A DNA stretch of 52,959 bases. Origin: an archaeon. Lineage in GTDB: Archaea; Thermoproteota; Thermoprotei_A; Marsarchaeales; Marsarchaeaceae. The translations under genes and the position numbers were made by a program. Under the pieces are notes generated by a model. The model was not told the DNA's origin, made no database searches, and saw only the letters and a list, made by a program, of their open reading frames with translations. The stretch covers positions 1 through 52,959 of the forward strand of contig JAKAWJ010000011.1 in the NCBI GenBank assembly GCA_021817005.1, given 5' to 3'. Positions within the stretch are counted from its first letter, which is position 1. Every line of letters starts with the position of its first letter. This document shows positions 9,486 through 17,311 of the stretch, in pieces.

Positions 9486-10649
9486 TCAACCCCCTCGAAT
9501 AGCCAAGGGGTTTGCTCTCAAGGCGGTGAGCAGCGCGCTAGCTTTATGCTGAGTTTCCATGAACTCCTGCTCGGGGTCAGAATCAGCAACGACTCCTGCG
9601 CCAACACCAACATAGCAGTTGTTCCCAATCGCCGAAAGTGACCGTATATTGATGGCGAAATCTGCACTTCTTGTTCCTCTGACTATACCCACTGCTCCAG
9701 CGTATGGCCCGCGGGCACAGGGCTCCAGTTCATCGATTATTTCCATAGCCCTTATCTTCGGTGCTCCTGATACCGTTCCAGCGGGAAACACCGAGCGAAA
9801 AGCATCCAGTGCATCCACTCCGTCAAGGAGCCTTCCAGTTACCTTGGACACGATATGCTGCACATGGCTGTAGCTGATAACCTTGCGATAAAGGGGCACA
9901 CGAACAGTGCCTATTTTGCAGACTCTGCCCAGATCGTTCCGGGCTAAGTCGACCAACATGACGTGCTCGGCTGCATCCTTCTCGCTCGCCAAGAGCTCGA
10001 GCCTGAGTTTCCGATCCTCCTCTTGGTCGCCCGTTATCTGCCTCGTCCCTGCAATCGGGAAAGTCGCCGCGCTCTCGCCCCTCACATCGATAAGTGTTTC
10101 TGGTGACGAACCAATAATTCTTCTCTCCGCAAACTTGAGATAATACATGTAGGCGGACGGATTGAGTGCGACCAATCTTGCAAACACACTACCCCAGTCA
10201 CTCGAAGTACTGAAGCGCATTCTTCGAGCGGGGACGACCTGAAAGACATCGCCGGACTTGACATACCTTTTTGCCCTTGTCACCGCGGATTCATAACCAG
10301 TTTTCCCCAAACTATCTGAGAGGAATTCGGACTCTGGTAGCTCTGTCGTGGCGTTGCGCGCGTCGTCGACAAACTGATTCAGAGGTGTGTTTAACTCGAC
10401 AAGGCTGGAAAAAGACGCGAATTCAACATCAAAGAATGGAGAAGGAGGCTTGTATGGCAGCTTTTCCATCATAGATGCGGCTGAATAACTCACGTATCCC
10501 ACACATGCAGCGTTTCCGCCCAAAAGTGACATTATCCTCTGCGAAACTTCAGACCAATCATGAAAGCTGCTTGCATTGGCTGAATATGAGCCAGTAGCCT
10601 TCACCGAATAAGATACTTTAACGCTCCGACCTACCATCTTAGCGAACAA
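9486..10649 (-). CDS. trpE: Anthranilate synthase component I
   Basis: Converts chorismate to anthranilate with TrpG. The intact reading frame has 387 codons from TTG at 10649 (ATG at 10637). The C-terminal chorismate-binding domain is complete: DVFQVVPARRM, PIAGTR, LVDLARNDLGRV, SHVQHIVSKV, FPAGTVSGAPK and GPYAGAVG. The N-terminus looks too short: the same frame continues upstream with codons for PLRSILEEI and DFGFLF, which align with the start of archaeal TrpE, but no ATG, GTG or TTG opens it. The coding start is therefore probably upstream (see 10650-10746). The usual LLES tryptophan-binding motif reads LFAK here, so feedback control may be altered. Confidence 0.93.
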   Translation of the reverse strand: MFAKMVGRSVKVSYSVKATGSYSANASSFHDWSEVSQRIMSLLGGNAACVGYVSYSAASMMEKLPYKPPSPFFDVEFASFSSLVELNTPLNQFVDDARNATTELPESEFLSDSLGKTGYESAVTRAKRYVKSGDVFQVVPARRMRFSTSSDWGSVFARLVALNPSAYMYYLKFAERRIIGSSPETLIDVRGESAATFPIAGTRQITGDQEEDRKLRLELLASEKDAAEHVMLVDLARNDLGRVCKIGTVRVPLYRKVISYSHVQHIVSKVTGRLLDGVDALDAFRSVFPAGTVSGAPKIRAMEIIDELEPCARGPYAGAVGIVRGTRSADFAINIRSLSAIGNNCYVGVGAGVVADSDPEQEFMETQHKASALLTALRANPLAIRGG

Positions 10650-10746
10650 AAAGCCGAAATCGGAAGCATTTATCTCTTCTAGAATTGACCTAAGCGGGAT
10701 GTAGTGCGCCTTCGCGCGGGAAAAGCTTCCAAACCCGATCGCCCAC
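10650..10746 (-). other. trpE: Probable frameshifted 5' end of trpE
   Basis: The trpE frame stays open on the minus strand from a TAA near 10752 down to 10649 and encodes HYIPLRSILEEI and NASDFGFLF, matching the expected TrpE N-terminus. The only good start is GTG at 10746, 35 nt after a strong TATA box, but it is in another frame (VGDRVWKLFPREGA) that stops at TAG 10690-10692. One lost or gained base around 10705-10720 would join the two frames. It could be a sequencing error, a true mutation or an 18-codon leader peptide containing one Trp. Confidence 0.5.
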
Positions 10747-10776
10747 TTTTATCGCCGGCAATTCTCCGACGGCTTC

Positions 10777-10785
10777 ATATTTAAG
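10777..10785 (-). promoter_or_regulatory. TATA box of the trp operon
   Basis: CTTAAATAT on the minus strand, the best TATA match upstream of trpE. It lies about 35 nt before the GTG at 10746, the spacing seen for other genes in the window. A weaker AT-rich site (GATAAATG near 10668-10675) lies closer to the ATG at 10637 but falls within the conserved TrpE frame. Confidence 0.55.
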
Positions 10786-10895
10786 TCTTCTTGGTTTGGG
10801 TCGCACTCTTTTTGGATTACTACACTGCGGCCTCGCGACTCTGTGTTTTGTTTACCAGCTTTAAGGAGTATGTGAATTGCTGCTGAGTTGACAGA

Positions 10896-10907
10896 ACCTC
10901 CGGAGGT
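10896..10907. repeat. 12-bp perfect palindrome upstream of the trp operon
   Basis: ACCTCCGGAGGT reads the same on both strands. It lies between the stop of the small gene at 10982 and the trp TATA box. It could be a regulator-binding site, but it also contains GGAGG, the anti-16S complement, so chance is possible. Confidence 0.4.
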
Positions 10908-10937
10908 GGCATGGCTCCGTCCCCTCTTCTCTCCGCG

Positions 10938-10962
10938 CGAGCCAACGCACCCGTTGCGCTCG
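10938..10962 (-). terminator. GC-rich hairpin after the small gene at 10982-11266
   Basis: On the minus strand CGAGC and GCTCG form the outer stem, CAAC and GTTG the inner stem with one bulged G, and GGGTGC the loop. It starts about 20 nt downstream of the TGA at 10982. No T-run follows, so it may be a 3'-end structure or an RNA element rather than a classical terminator. Confidence 0.35.
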
Positions 10963-10981
10963 GGGAAGCGTGCGTGAGCGA

Positions 10982-11266
10982 TCAGAGTTTCTCAATCAAT
11001 GCCTCTATGGTTTCCTTGTCCTTGACCCATTCGTCCTTGCGATGTATCTTGTACTTTTGCACGACCTTCCAGTCGCCATTTCGGAATTGCCAGAGGTAGA
11101 CTGTAAGGGCTTTTTTTCCCCAGCCCTCACTCAGAACCGCTGCCTTCCACCATTTTTCCGTCCTATAAATTGTTTTGCCGGCGAGCTGCTTCAGATTCTC
11201 ATCCACAGGGTATTTCTCAACTTGCTCTTCCTTGCTAGAGGGCCCTGAAAATTGGCCTTCACTCAT
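10982..11266 (-). CDS. Small conserved-looking protein of unknown function
   Basis: A 94-residue soluble protein rich in Lys, Glu and Trp (KWWKAAV, LYAWQ-like LYLWQFRNGDWKVVQKYK, KDEWVKDKETIEALIEKL). It resembles a short beta-meander followed by a helix; I do not recognise the family. I chose ATG at 11266 because a TATA-like GTATATTC lies 35 nt upstream and the preceding codons (52 more in frame) are low-complexity and overlap galT. It is separated from galT (ends 11395) by about 130 nt, so it has its own promoter. Confidence 0.65.
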   Translation of the reverse strand: MSEGQFSGPSSKEEQVEKYPVDENLKQLAGKTIYRTEKWWKAAVLSEGWGKKALTVYLWQFRNGDWKVVQKYKIHRKDEWVKDKETIEALIEKL

Positions 11267-11297
11267 GTGTGACTCGCAACTGGCATGTAACGAACAC

Positions 11298-11305
11298 GAA
11301 TATAC
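11298..11305 (-). promoter_or_regulatory. TATA-like box for the small gene at 10982-11266
   Basis: GTATATTC on the minus strand, centred 35 nt before the ATG at 11266. This placement decides that start against the longer in-frame alternative. Confidence 0.5.
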
Positions 11306-11394
11306 GTCTTTGCGTTCCCCTCTTAGAGCTGCCAAGCTCAATGAACATTCCGCCTTCCTCCTCGCAATAAAAATCGTCAACGAAATTCGATGTC

Positions 11395-12318
11395 TCAGGA
11401 GTTGAATGTCTGTGCCTGACAAGAGTTTGCTGCACCCCTAAGTGTAGCAGCCATCTCTTCCGGCAACAAGTCAAGTAAATGCGTATCGGCGCTCCTTTCG
11501 AGGCCCGTGCTGAATCGCACTCTAGAGCGATCGGTAAATGCAGGAATCAACTCAGCATGCGCATGAAAGTTCGCTCTTGGCTTGGGGGAATTATGCAGAG
11601 TTAGAGTAACTGGGGTTAGCAAGCCAAATAAGCGGTCAATGGTCAACATTGAAAACCGAATGGCTCTCACGAAACTGCTCAGTTCTTTTTTACTAATCTC
11701 CCATAGTTCGGGTGTGTGCGACGACACAACATGCATCTCGTAGGGCCACCTAGGTGCGTATGGAACATATGCAGTCGCGTTTACGTCAGAGGAAACACAT
11801 CTTGCAGAAGCCGTGAGCTCGACGCTGCAGACGGGACATGCCTTTGACCGGAATGCCCGTTGTTCGAGCTGCAGCCTTTTTGGAACAAATGGAAGTGCGT
11901 ATACCTGAGAGTGCGGGTGCGAGACCGTGACGCCCTGTTTTCCGCCACGATTCCTGAAGAAGTGAACATATTCAACTCCCTCACTCTCAGATAGCTCGCG
12001 CATTCTGCTCAGTGCGACATCGAAGACGATGAGAGCTTGGTCCTCTGGCATGTAAGCCAGATCATCATTGTGCTTCCTTGATTCTATAACTATCTCACTC
12101 ACACCGCGGGCTGGCGCAGAATCTACTCCTTTCGCTGGACTGGCATCAAGTGACAGAGGCGGGTAGCGATTTCTCAAAATCTGAACCTCTTTTCGAGCAT
12201 CAATCTCCGGAGCGCCAGGACAGAATGGGCACATCTCTGGAGATACTGGCCTGCTAGCTCGGTTGGGTGCCACGATAACCCACTCGCCGGAGAGCCTGTC
12301 CCTTCTCAGCTCGTTCAA
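11395..12318 (-). CDS. galT: Galactose-1-phosphate uridylyltransferase family protein
   Basis: HIT-superfamily nucleotidyltransferase, 307 residues. The active-site HPH motif is in VSHPHSQVYALP, with zinc-ligand-like CPFCPG near the N-terminus and CPVCSVE in the middle, and LHNSPKP plus FHAHAELIP near the C-terminus. It would exchange UMP or AMP between a nucleotide sugar and a sugar 1-phosphate. The chain is shorter than classic bacterial GalT (about 350), and archaeal relatives may use ADP-sugars, so substrate is open. TTG at 12318 shares TTGA with the upstream HD gene. Confidence 0.85.
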   Translation of the reverse strand: MNELRRDRLSGEWVIVAPNRASRPVSPEMCPFCPGAPEIDARKEVQILRNRYPPLSLDASPAKGVDSAPARGVSEIVIESRKHNDDLAYMPEDQALIVFDVALSRMRELSESEGVEYVHFFRNRGGKQGVTVSHPHSQVYALPFVPKRLQLEQRAFRSKACPVCSVELTASARCVSSDVNATAYVPYAPRWPYEMHVVSSHTPELWEISKKELSSFVRAIRFSMLTIDRLFGLLTPVTLTLHNSPKPRANFHAHAELIPAFTDRSRVRFSTGLERSADTHLLDLLPEEMAATLRGAANSCQAQTFNS

Positions 12319-12920
12319 GTGTCAAGAACCTCAAGCACGCCAGTTCGGATCCGCTCTAGGAGCGGATCCAGAGTCAACTCTGCAAAATTCTTTTTGAACT
12401 GGACGAATGTTGACCTACTGCCCAGAGTTGCACTCAGCTCTCTTGCACGTATAAGGGCTTCAAGTTTGTCTGAAAAGTGGACAATCTTGGACTCCAAGGT
12501 TTTGCCGTCAGAATATTCTTGCCACAGGCTTCCGTATTTCCGCGCAGATTTCTGCGGAAGTAGCGAAAATATATTCCTCACGAAAGATTCCTCCACGGCG
12601 AGTTTTTTGCTTCGACCGAGAGCTTGCGTTGCTTCCAGGTCCCAGTCGCCCATGTAAGCCTCTCCAATATCATGGAGCAACGCCATTTGGACTGCCCTCT
12701 CGCAATTTATCCCGTCCCTCAGGGCGTCGCAGATAAATGAAGTTATTAGAGCCGTCCCGAACGAGTGGTCGGCGACACTTTCGTCTGGAAGCCCACGGAC
12801 TCTCCATCCAGTCCTTGCCGTTGCCTTTAACCTTCCAGCAACTGACAGAAAGGTGAGCCATTTTTGAATCCCTTCCCTTCCAATTGGCTTACCCAATACA
12901 AAAAGAGCTTCCTGCGACAA
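12315..12920 (-). CDS. HD-domain phosphohydrolase (YfbR/HDDC2-like nucleotidase)
   Basis: A 201-residue HD protein with the metal-binding set His in VADHSFGTA, the HD pair in LLHDIGEAYMGD, and a downstream Asp in VHFSDKLEALIRA. This arrangement is that of YfbR/HDDC2 5'-deoxyribonucleotidases, which dephosphorylate dNMPs. Start is TTG at 12920; an AT-rich site (GATATTTG, about 12924-12931) lies so close that a TTG at 12896 is a serious alternative. It is translationally coupled to galT, hinting at a joint role in nucleotide or nucleotide-sugar metabolism. Confidence 0.82.
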   Translation of the reverse strand: MSQEALFVLGKPIGREGIQKWLTFLSVAGRLKATARTGWRVRGLPDESVADHSFGTALITSFICDALRDGINCERAVQMALLHDIGEAYMGDWDLEATQALGRSKKLAVEESFVRNIFSLLPQKSARKYGSLWQEYSDGKTLESKIVHFSDKLEALIRARELSATLGSRSTFVQFKKNFAELTLDPLLERIRTGVLEVLDT

Positions 12921-13097
12921 ATATCAGCTTTTCCTCGCACTACATCCGCACCCTCGCAGAGCTTCTTATCCGTCTTTACTCAATGAGGCGACGGTTATTC
13001 CCTTGTAACGTGAGCGCGATTACACCCCGGTCTCGATTACGCGAGTACTAGCGCTTGGTGCGCACCCAACTGGGAAGTAGAGATTGAAGCAGCGATA

Positions 13098-13859
13098 TCA
13101 CTTCTGGAAGACCGTTTTCGAATACGCGCTCCTGAAGCCAAGCTTCTCATAGAACTCAACCACACGGTCAGAGCCAAAAGTTTGGAGTATCAAGACAGAG
13201 TCTGAGCCCTGCGAATCGTGTAGAACTTGCGCAAGCATACTGGAGGCCACGCCCCTACGCCTGAACTGAGGAACCGTGCCCACGCAGTAAATACCAGTTA
13301 CGTCCCCAAACGCAAATGAGGCCGTCACTCCCGCAAACTGTTCATCCACTTCCACGTGATAAAAAGTCGTGTGGCCATCCATGTACGCAACCTTAACTGC
13401 ACGCCTCACCGGCTCCATGAGCGCTCTCGAGCCATAAAACGCATCCAGATATGCCAGTGTCCACTCGTCAAGTCGAGCTTCCGCTGTTTTATTTACTGAA
13501 AAATCAATTGACTTCAGCATGTCAGGACGGACCAGTTCCATCACCTCCAGAGAATCGGTGCTTCGATAACCCTCGTTCTTCATTAATTTCCGGTGCACAC
13601 CAAAATCAGCCGTATTCGGAATTATGGCGCTTGGTCGCTTGAGAAGTGACCAGCTCCTTACTATCGAGTCTCTGATTTGAGAGAGACTAGCCGATGCGGG
13701 GTGTATGAAACCCAAATGATTGAACAAAGGCTCCTCAAAATCATCCGAATAGAGAACATACCCAGCGCCCACATCTTCGAGCTTTGCCCAAAATGACCAC
13801 CACATTGCTTCGTTTGTTTCAAACACAGCCTGCTTATTCTCATTCATGAGGTGAGCCAC
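13098..13859 (-). CDS. GNAT-family N-acetyltransferase
   Basis: A 253-residue protein. The C-terminal third is a clear GNAT domain: VTGIYCVGTVPQFRRRGVASSML contains the acetyl-CoA pyrophosphate loop (Q/RxxGxA type), and VEFYEKLGFRS is the usual last segment. The N-terminal half is divergent and probably forms a second, degenerate GNAT-like fold that recognises the substrate, which is unknown. It follows cysS after 3 nt, so the two are likely co-transcribed. Confidence 0.82.
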   Translation of the reverse strand: MAHLMNENKQAVFETNEAMWWSFWAKLEDVGAGYVLYSDDFEEPLFNHLGFIHPASASLSQIRDSIVRSWSLLKRPSAIIPNTADFGVHRKLMKNEGYRSTDSLEVMELVRPDMLKSIDFSVNKTAEARLDEWTLAYLDAFYGSRALMEPVRRAVKVAYMDGHTTFYHVEVDEQFAGVTASFAFGDVTGIYCVGTVPQFRRRGVASSMLAQVLHDSQGSDSVLILQTFGSDRVVEFYEKLGFRSAYSKTVFQK

Positions 13860-13862
13860 GCG

Positions 13863-15116
13863 CTACTTGCATAGTTGGGTACAGCTTTCGGTCCCCTTGT
13901 TCGAACTGTCCATACCAAGGAAATCCACACCAGTGAGGCTGGAGACCAAGCCAAGTGAAAGCACTGCACGGACTTGCTTGTTTTGGGGGAGGCTCCCCAT
14001 GGATTTCGAAAGATGCTCCACCCTACGCCAAAGCAAAGGCGTGTTCAGGTCATCAAGTAATGGACCAAGTAGTTCTGCAGATAGCTTGTCTCTTGGTAGG
14101 AGTTCACCTTTTTGTCGATAGCTCACTTCAGATACTTCTTCCGAAATCCTTTCACGCAGGTCAAGAAGTCTCTGATGCGCCGATTCCAGCTCCAACTCGT
14201 CAAAGATGGAATCAACCCTGTAGTGGCTTTGAAAGATATAAAACCTCAAAGAATCTGCACCGTATTTGTCGAGAACGTCCCTCAAGCGCACGACATTCCC
14301 TTCGGATTTTGACATCTTTTTCCCCTCAGTGGTTAGTAAGCCCGTGTGCACCCAGTATCTTACAAAGGGGCTCACCCCGGTCAGGCTCTCTGCCTGCGCA
14401 ATTTCGGCCTCATGATGAGGGTAGATTAGTTCGTGCGCCCCTCCATGAATGTCGTATTGAGCGCCAAAATTCTTTATGCTAATTGCTGTATCCTCAATAT
14501 GCCAGCCAGGTTTTCCCCTCCCCCATTCAGTTGACCAGCCAGGCTCGTCGTCTTCTCCTTCCCGCCACAGAAGGAAATCCAAAGGAGATTTCTTGCCCGT
14601 AGCCAAATCTACAGGCTTGAGCGCGAGTTCTACCTTTGATTCGTGCGACAACCTGCCGTAGCTTGGAAAAGAATTCACGTCGAAATATACGTTTGAGCCA
14701 GAGACGTATGCGTGTCCCTTCTTTATGAGCGTGCGCACTTGCTCGACCATTATATCGACATAATCCGACGCCTTCTCGTAGCTGGTCACGGTGTTCACGC
14801 CGAGCCGTTTCATATCTTCCAGAAAGGATGATGTGTAAAATTTGACGTATGCGGAGACGCTTTTACCACTTGCTTTGGCTCCGTAGAAAATCTTGTCGTC
14901 TACATCGGTGATATTCATCACAAAGGTTACCGAATATCCCAAATGGGTTAGCAAGCGCGCCAGCAAATCATATGCAGTGTATGTTTTTGCATGACCGACA
15001 TGAAGATGGTCCTGTACGGTTGGGCCACAAACAAACATTTTCACCTTGTGCGACTCTAGAGCCGAGAAAATCTCTGCTCGACGGCTAAGCGTATTATACA
15101 ATCTGAGAGCTGGCAC
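13863..15116 (-). CDS. cysS: Cysteinyl-tRNA synthetase
   Basis: Charges tRNA-Cys. The 417-residue class I synthetase has the first zinc Cys in FVCGPTVQ, the HIGH-type motif HVGH, GWHIE, the zinc His/Glu region YPHHEAEIAQ and KMSKS in GKKMSKSEGN. It lacks most of the C-terminal anticodon extension of the 460-residue bacterial enzymes, as in other short archaeal forms. The usual second zinc Cys (GWHIEC) is Asp here (GWHIED). Start codon is at 15116, about 55 nt after a TATA-like CTTTTAAG. Confidence 0.95.
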   Translation of the reverse strand: MPALRLYNTLSRRAEIFSALESHKVKMFVCGPTVQDHLHVGHAKTYTAYDLLARLLTHLGYSVTFVMNITDVDDKIFYGAKASGKSVSAYVKFYTSSFLEDMKRLGVNTVTSYEKASDYVDIMVEQVRTLIKKGHAYVSGSNVYFDVNSFPSYGRLSHESKVELALKPVDLATGKKSPLDFLLWREGEDDEPGWSTEWGRGKPGWHIEDTAISIKNFGAQYDIHGGAHELIYPHHEAEIAQAESLTGVSPFVRYWVHTGLLTTEGKKMSKSEGNVVRLRDVLDKYGADSLRFYIFQSHYRVDSIFDELELESAHQRLLDLRERISEEVSEVSYRQKGELLPRDKLSAELLGPLLDDLNTPLLWRRVEHLSKSMGSLPQNKQVRAVLSLGLVSSLTGVDFLGMDSSNKGTESCTQLCK

Positions 15117-15166
15117 GAATATCTACATCCCTAGGGGAGAAGATCCAGCAAAAAAGTCCAGCCCAT

Positions 15167-15174
15167 CTTAAAAG
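15167..15174 (-). promoter_or_regulatory. TATA-like box for cysS
   Basis: CTTTTAAG on the minus strand, about 55 nt before the cysS start, predicting a leader of roughly 28 nt for the cysS-GNAT transcript. Confidence 0.45.
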
Positions 15175-15287
15175 GACATCTCAGCAGATAGAGTTTCAAT
15201 ACGCCCTAACTAACTGTCCTAGGTCTGCGGCTCCTGAGTCCAGAAAAACCTAAAAGCGAACCTGGGAATATCCCCCACGATGAGGAG

Positions 15288-15578
15288 TTGGGACAGAATC
15301 CAATTTTTCGTAGTATCAAAGAAGTGCTCTCAAACGCACGCTCTCTCGAGCTTGATGAAGGAATACGCATTCACCTTTACAAAAGGCCCAATTCTTTTGT
15401 GTTTGTCACGCGGCCCGCTGGAAGATTTGTTGTTGCAAAGTACAGAGCGAAGAGAGGGGCAGGTGGCAGGCTAGTCCCCGGAGACCAATCAGAGCTTTCA
15501 GAGGCAGGCGATGAGGATGAATTGCGTTCGCTTTTGGGAAGGTTCTTGCGCGGGCCATTCATAGCCCAGCGATATTAG
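15288..15578 (+). CDS. Small basic protein of unknown function
   Basis: A 96-residue frame starting at TTG 15288, with in-frame sense codons further upstream but no better start. It contains a strand-rich core (IRIHLYKRPNSFVFV, GRFVVAKY) and a basic loop, then an acidic helix. I do not recognise it. A competing frame starts with ATG at 15280 (64 residues) but looks less protein-like. It converges on the pterin gene with 18 nt between stops. Confidence 0.5.
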   Translation: MGQNPIFRSIKEVLSNARSLELDEGIRIHLYKRPNSFVFVTRPAGRFVVAKYRAKRGAGGRLVPGDQSELSEAGDEDELRSLLGRFLRGPFIAQRY

Positions 15579-15596
15579 AATTTTTCCATGATTTGG

Positions 15597-16082
15597 CTAT
15601 AGTTCGAGCCTGACTCGCGCGCCGAATTCGGGCGTCTCCTTCACCTCTACCGTAATCGCTACAGCAGTGGCTGGGTGCAGGAGCTTGGTTCGGAGCAATT
15701 CGGCTATATAATGAGCCAGATTTTCCGCAGTCACATTCTGAAGCCTGAGAATTACTGCCGCATTGCGAGGAAAAACATATTCTTCTCCGTACTCACAAAC
15801 CACTCGTACCTCTTTTGAGCCTTCAGAGTCTCCGCTTAGCTTTACGAGCGGATTAGCGCCCGGCAAGAGCACTTTGTGGTCTAGCGGTTCGCAGGCCTCC
15901 AACAGTGCTCCCTTCAGGTCCAGGAAATTGATCACCATTCCCGCTGGTCCTATCTCTCCTTCGATCTCTGCTCCCGCGGTGTAGTTGTGACCGTGCAGAT
16001 TCTCGCGAAACTCGTCAGAGTAAATGAAGTGAGCTGCAGAGAAACGCACCCCTTCCACGGCTACGCATGCTTGACCAGCCAA
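15597..16082 (-). CDS. 6-pyruvoyltetrahydropterin synthase-family enzyme, PTPS-III-like
   Basis: A 161-residue member of the QueD/PTPS (COG0720) fold. Zinc histidines are in RFSAAHF and LHGHNY. The residue that is Cys in QueD (CxxxHGH) is Glu here: ENLHGH fits the ExxHGH motif of PTPS-III, which makes 6-hydroxymethyl-dihydropterin in place of FolB. A C-terminal VKETPEFGARV segment carries the pterin-binding Glu. Start is TTG at 16082. The nearby MptA at 17312 and MptE at 42453 support a pterin-cofactor role over queuosine or archaeosine synthesis, although a QueD-type role is not excluded. Confidence 0.82.
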   Translation of the reverse strand: MAGQACVAVEGVRFSAAHFIYSDEFRENLHGHNYTAGAEIEGEIGPAGMVINFLDLKGALLEACEPLDHKVLLPGANPLVKLSGDSEGSKEVRVVCEYGEEYVFPRNAAVILRLQNVTAENLAHYIAELLRTKLLHPATAVAITVEVKETPEFGARVRLEL

Positions 16083-16173
16083 AGATCCTAGACACCCTTC
16101 AACCTTTTGTCAGTCTTGTTAGGGCAAACACTTATGGGTTTGCATCATCTGGCAAGGCCACCCGTGTTCCGAA

Positions 16174-17244
16174 TTGGTAACGACCATCGGTATCGATCAG
16201 GGCAGCCTTACCTACGACATCGTGGGACTGGAACAGAATGATCGCATCCGACCAGTGCTTGAAAAGTCGTTCACTACGAGATTTGTCAAAGAAAGACCTG
16301 GCATCGTGCTTGAGACCGTGCTTTCGTTGACTCCCACTCCTGATGCTGTGGTTCTTCCCTCAGGGTTCGGAACCCGGCTGACAAAGGTTGAAGAGATAAG
16401 CAAAGATCAGCTGTTTGAAATCTCCCTGAAAAAGGGTCAGGAGCCTTCTTCACTAGCTAGGGTGATTGAAGCATTTCGTGGTAAACTGCCGAACGTCTAC
16501 GTTCTTCCGTCAGTTCGCCTACTTCCGACAGTCCCCAGACACCGGCGGCTCAACCGGATAGACATGGGCACTTCGGACAAAGTGTGCACAGCTGCCCTAG
16601 CGATTTATACCCAGGTAGCAAGAAGAAGAATTGGGCTTCCAGAGACAAGTTTGGTGCTTGCGGAGCTGGGGTCTTCCTTCAATGCTTTTGTTGCAGTTGA
16701 GGCTGGCAGGATTGTAGATGGTATTGGAGGCACGAACAGCTGGCTGGGAATGCGCGCTCGGGGCTCCATTGATGGCGAAGTGGCAGCACTGATGTCATCG
16801 TTCTCAAAGTCAGATGCCTACGAAGGGGGAGCGCTGTTCACTACTTCGCTCGAAAATGGGGACGCTTCGCCAGAGGAACTCGCAAGTTATTCAGAGTCTG
16901 GAAGTATGAGAGCCCAGCTGGCGAGTGACGCATTCATAGAAGGCATAATACGGGATGTAGGAGGTCTGGTATCCGCTTGCAAACTGAAACCCAAAGACAT
17001 CTTTATTTCTGGAAGAGTCTCACGAGTTCAGTATTTCAGAGAAAGATTGCACAAGGCACTGTCAGCGTATGCACCTGTGAGCGAACTTGAAACCTTTTCG
17101 TCTACAGCGAAAGAGGGTGCCGTTGGGGCGGCATTGGTAGCGAACGGCTTAGTCGGAGGCAAATTCAAGGATATAGTGAGCATGTTGCAAATCAGGGAGG
17201 CAAATGGATCCATACTTGACGATGTCTACCTCGGACACCCGTAA
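16174..17244 (+). CDS. DUF1464 protein, predicted acetate/butyrate kinase-like (ASKHA fold)
   Basis: A 356-residue member of the archaeal DUF1464 family, which has the actin/hexokinase-like fold and has been predicted to act as a butyrate kinase. It opens with IGIDQGSLTYDIV (phosphate-1 loop), has LAELGSSFNAFVAVEAGRIVDGIGG (phosphate-2 region) and near the end FISGRVSR and EGAVGAAL (adenosine loop). No activity is proven to my knowledge. Start is TTG at 16174, divergent from the pterin gene and about 40 nt after a CACTTATGG TATA-like site. Confidence 0.78.
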   Translation: MVTTIGIDQGSLTYDIVGLEQNDRIRPVLEKSFTTRFVKERPGIVLETVLSLTPTPDAVVLPSGFGTRLTKVEEISKDQLFEISLKKGQEPSSLARVIEAFRGKLPNVYVLPSVRLLPTVPRHRRLNRIDMGTSDKVCTAALAIYTQVARRRIGLPETSLVLAELGSSFNAFVAVEAGRIVDGIGGTNSWLGMRARGSIDGEVAALMSSFSKSDAYEGGALFTTSLENGDASPEELASYSESGSMRAQLASDAFIEGIIRDVGGLVSACKLKPKDIFISGRVSRVQYFRERLHKALSAYAPVSELETFSSTAKEGAVGAALVANGLVGGKFKDIVSMLQIREANGSILDDVYLGHP

Positions 17245-17311
17245 ATAGAACAAAAACACACCAAACCACCCCCAAATAACACTTATGCGGGGGCCACTCG
17301 CCAGATAATTG

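Noticed and set aside
13000-13060. GC-rich stretch with CGATTAC repeats that looked tRNA-like
   Set aside because: No T-loop (GTTCRANNC) and no acceptor stem can be drawn; the repeats are direct and short.
15280-15474. 64-codon frame from ATG 15280
   Set aside because: It overlaps the 96-codon frame from 15288, which has a more protein-like strand and charge pattern; still not certain.
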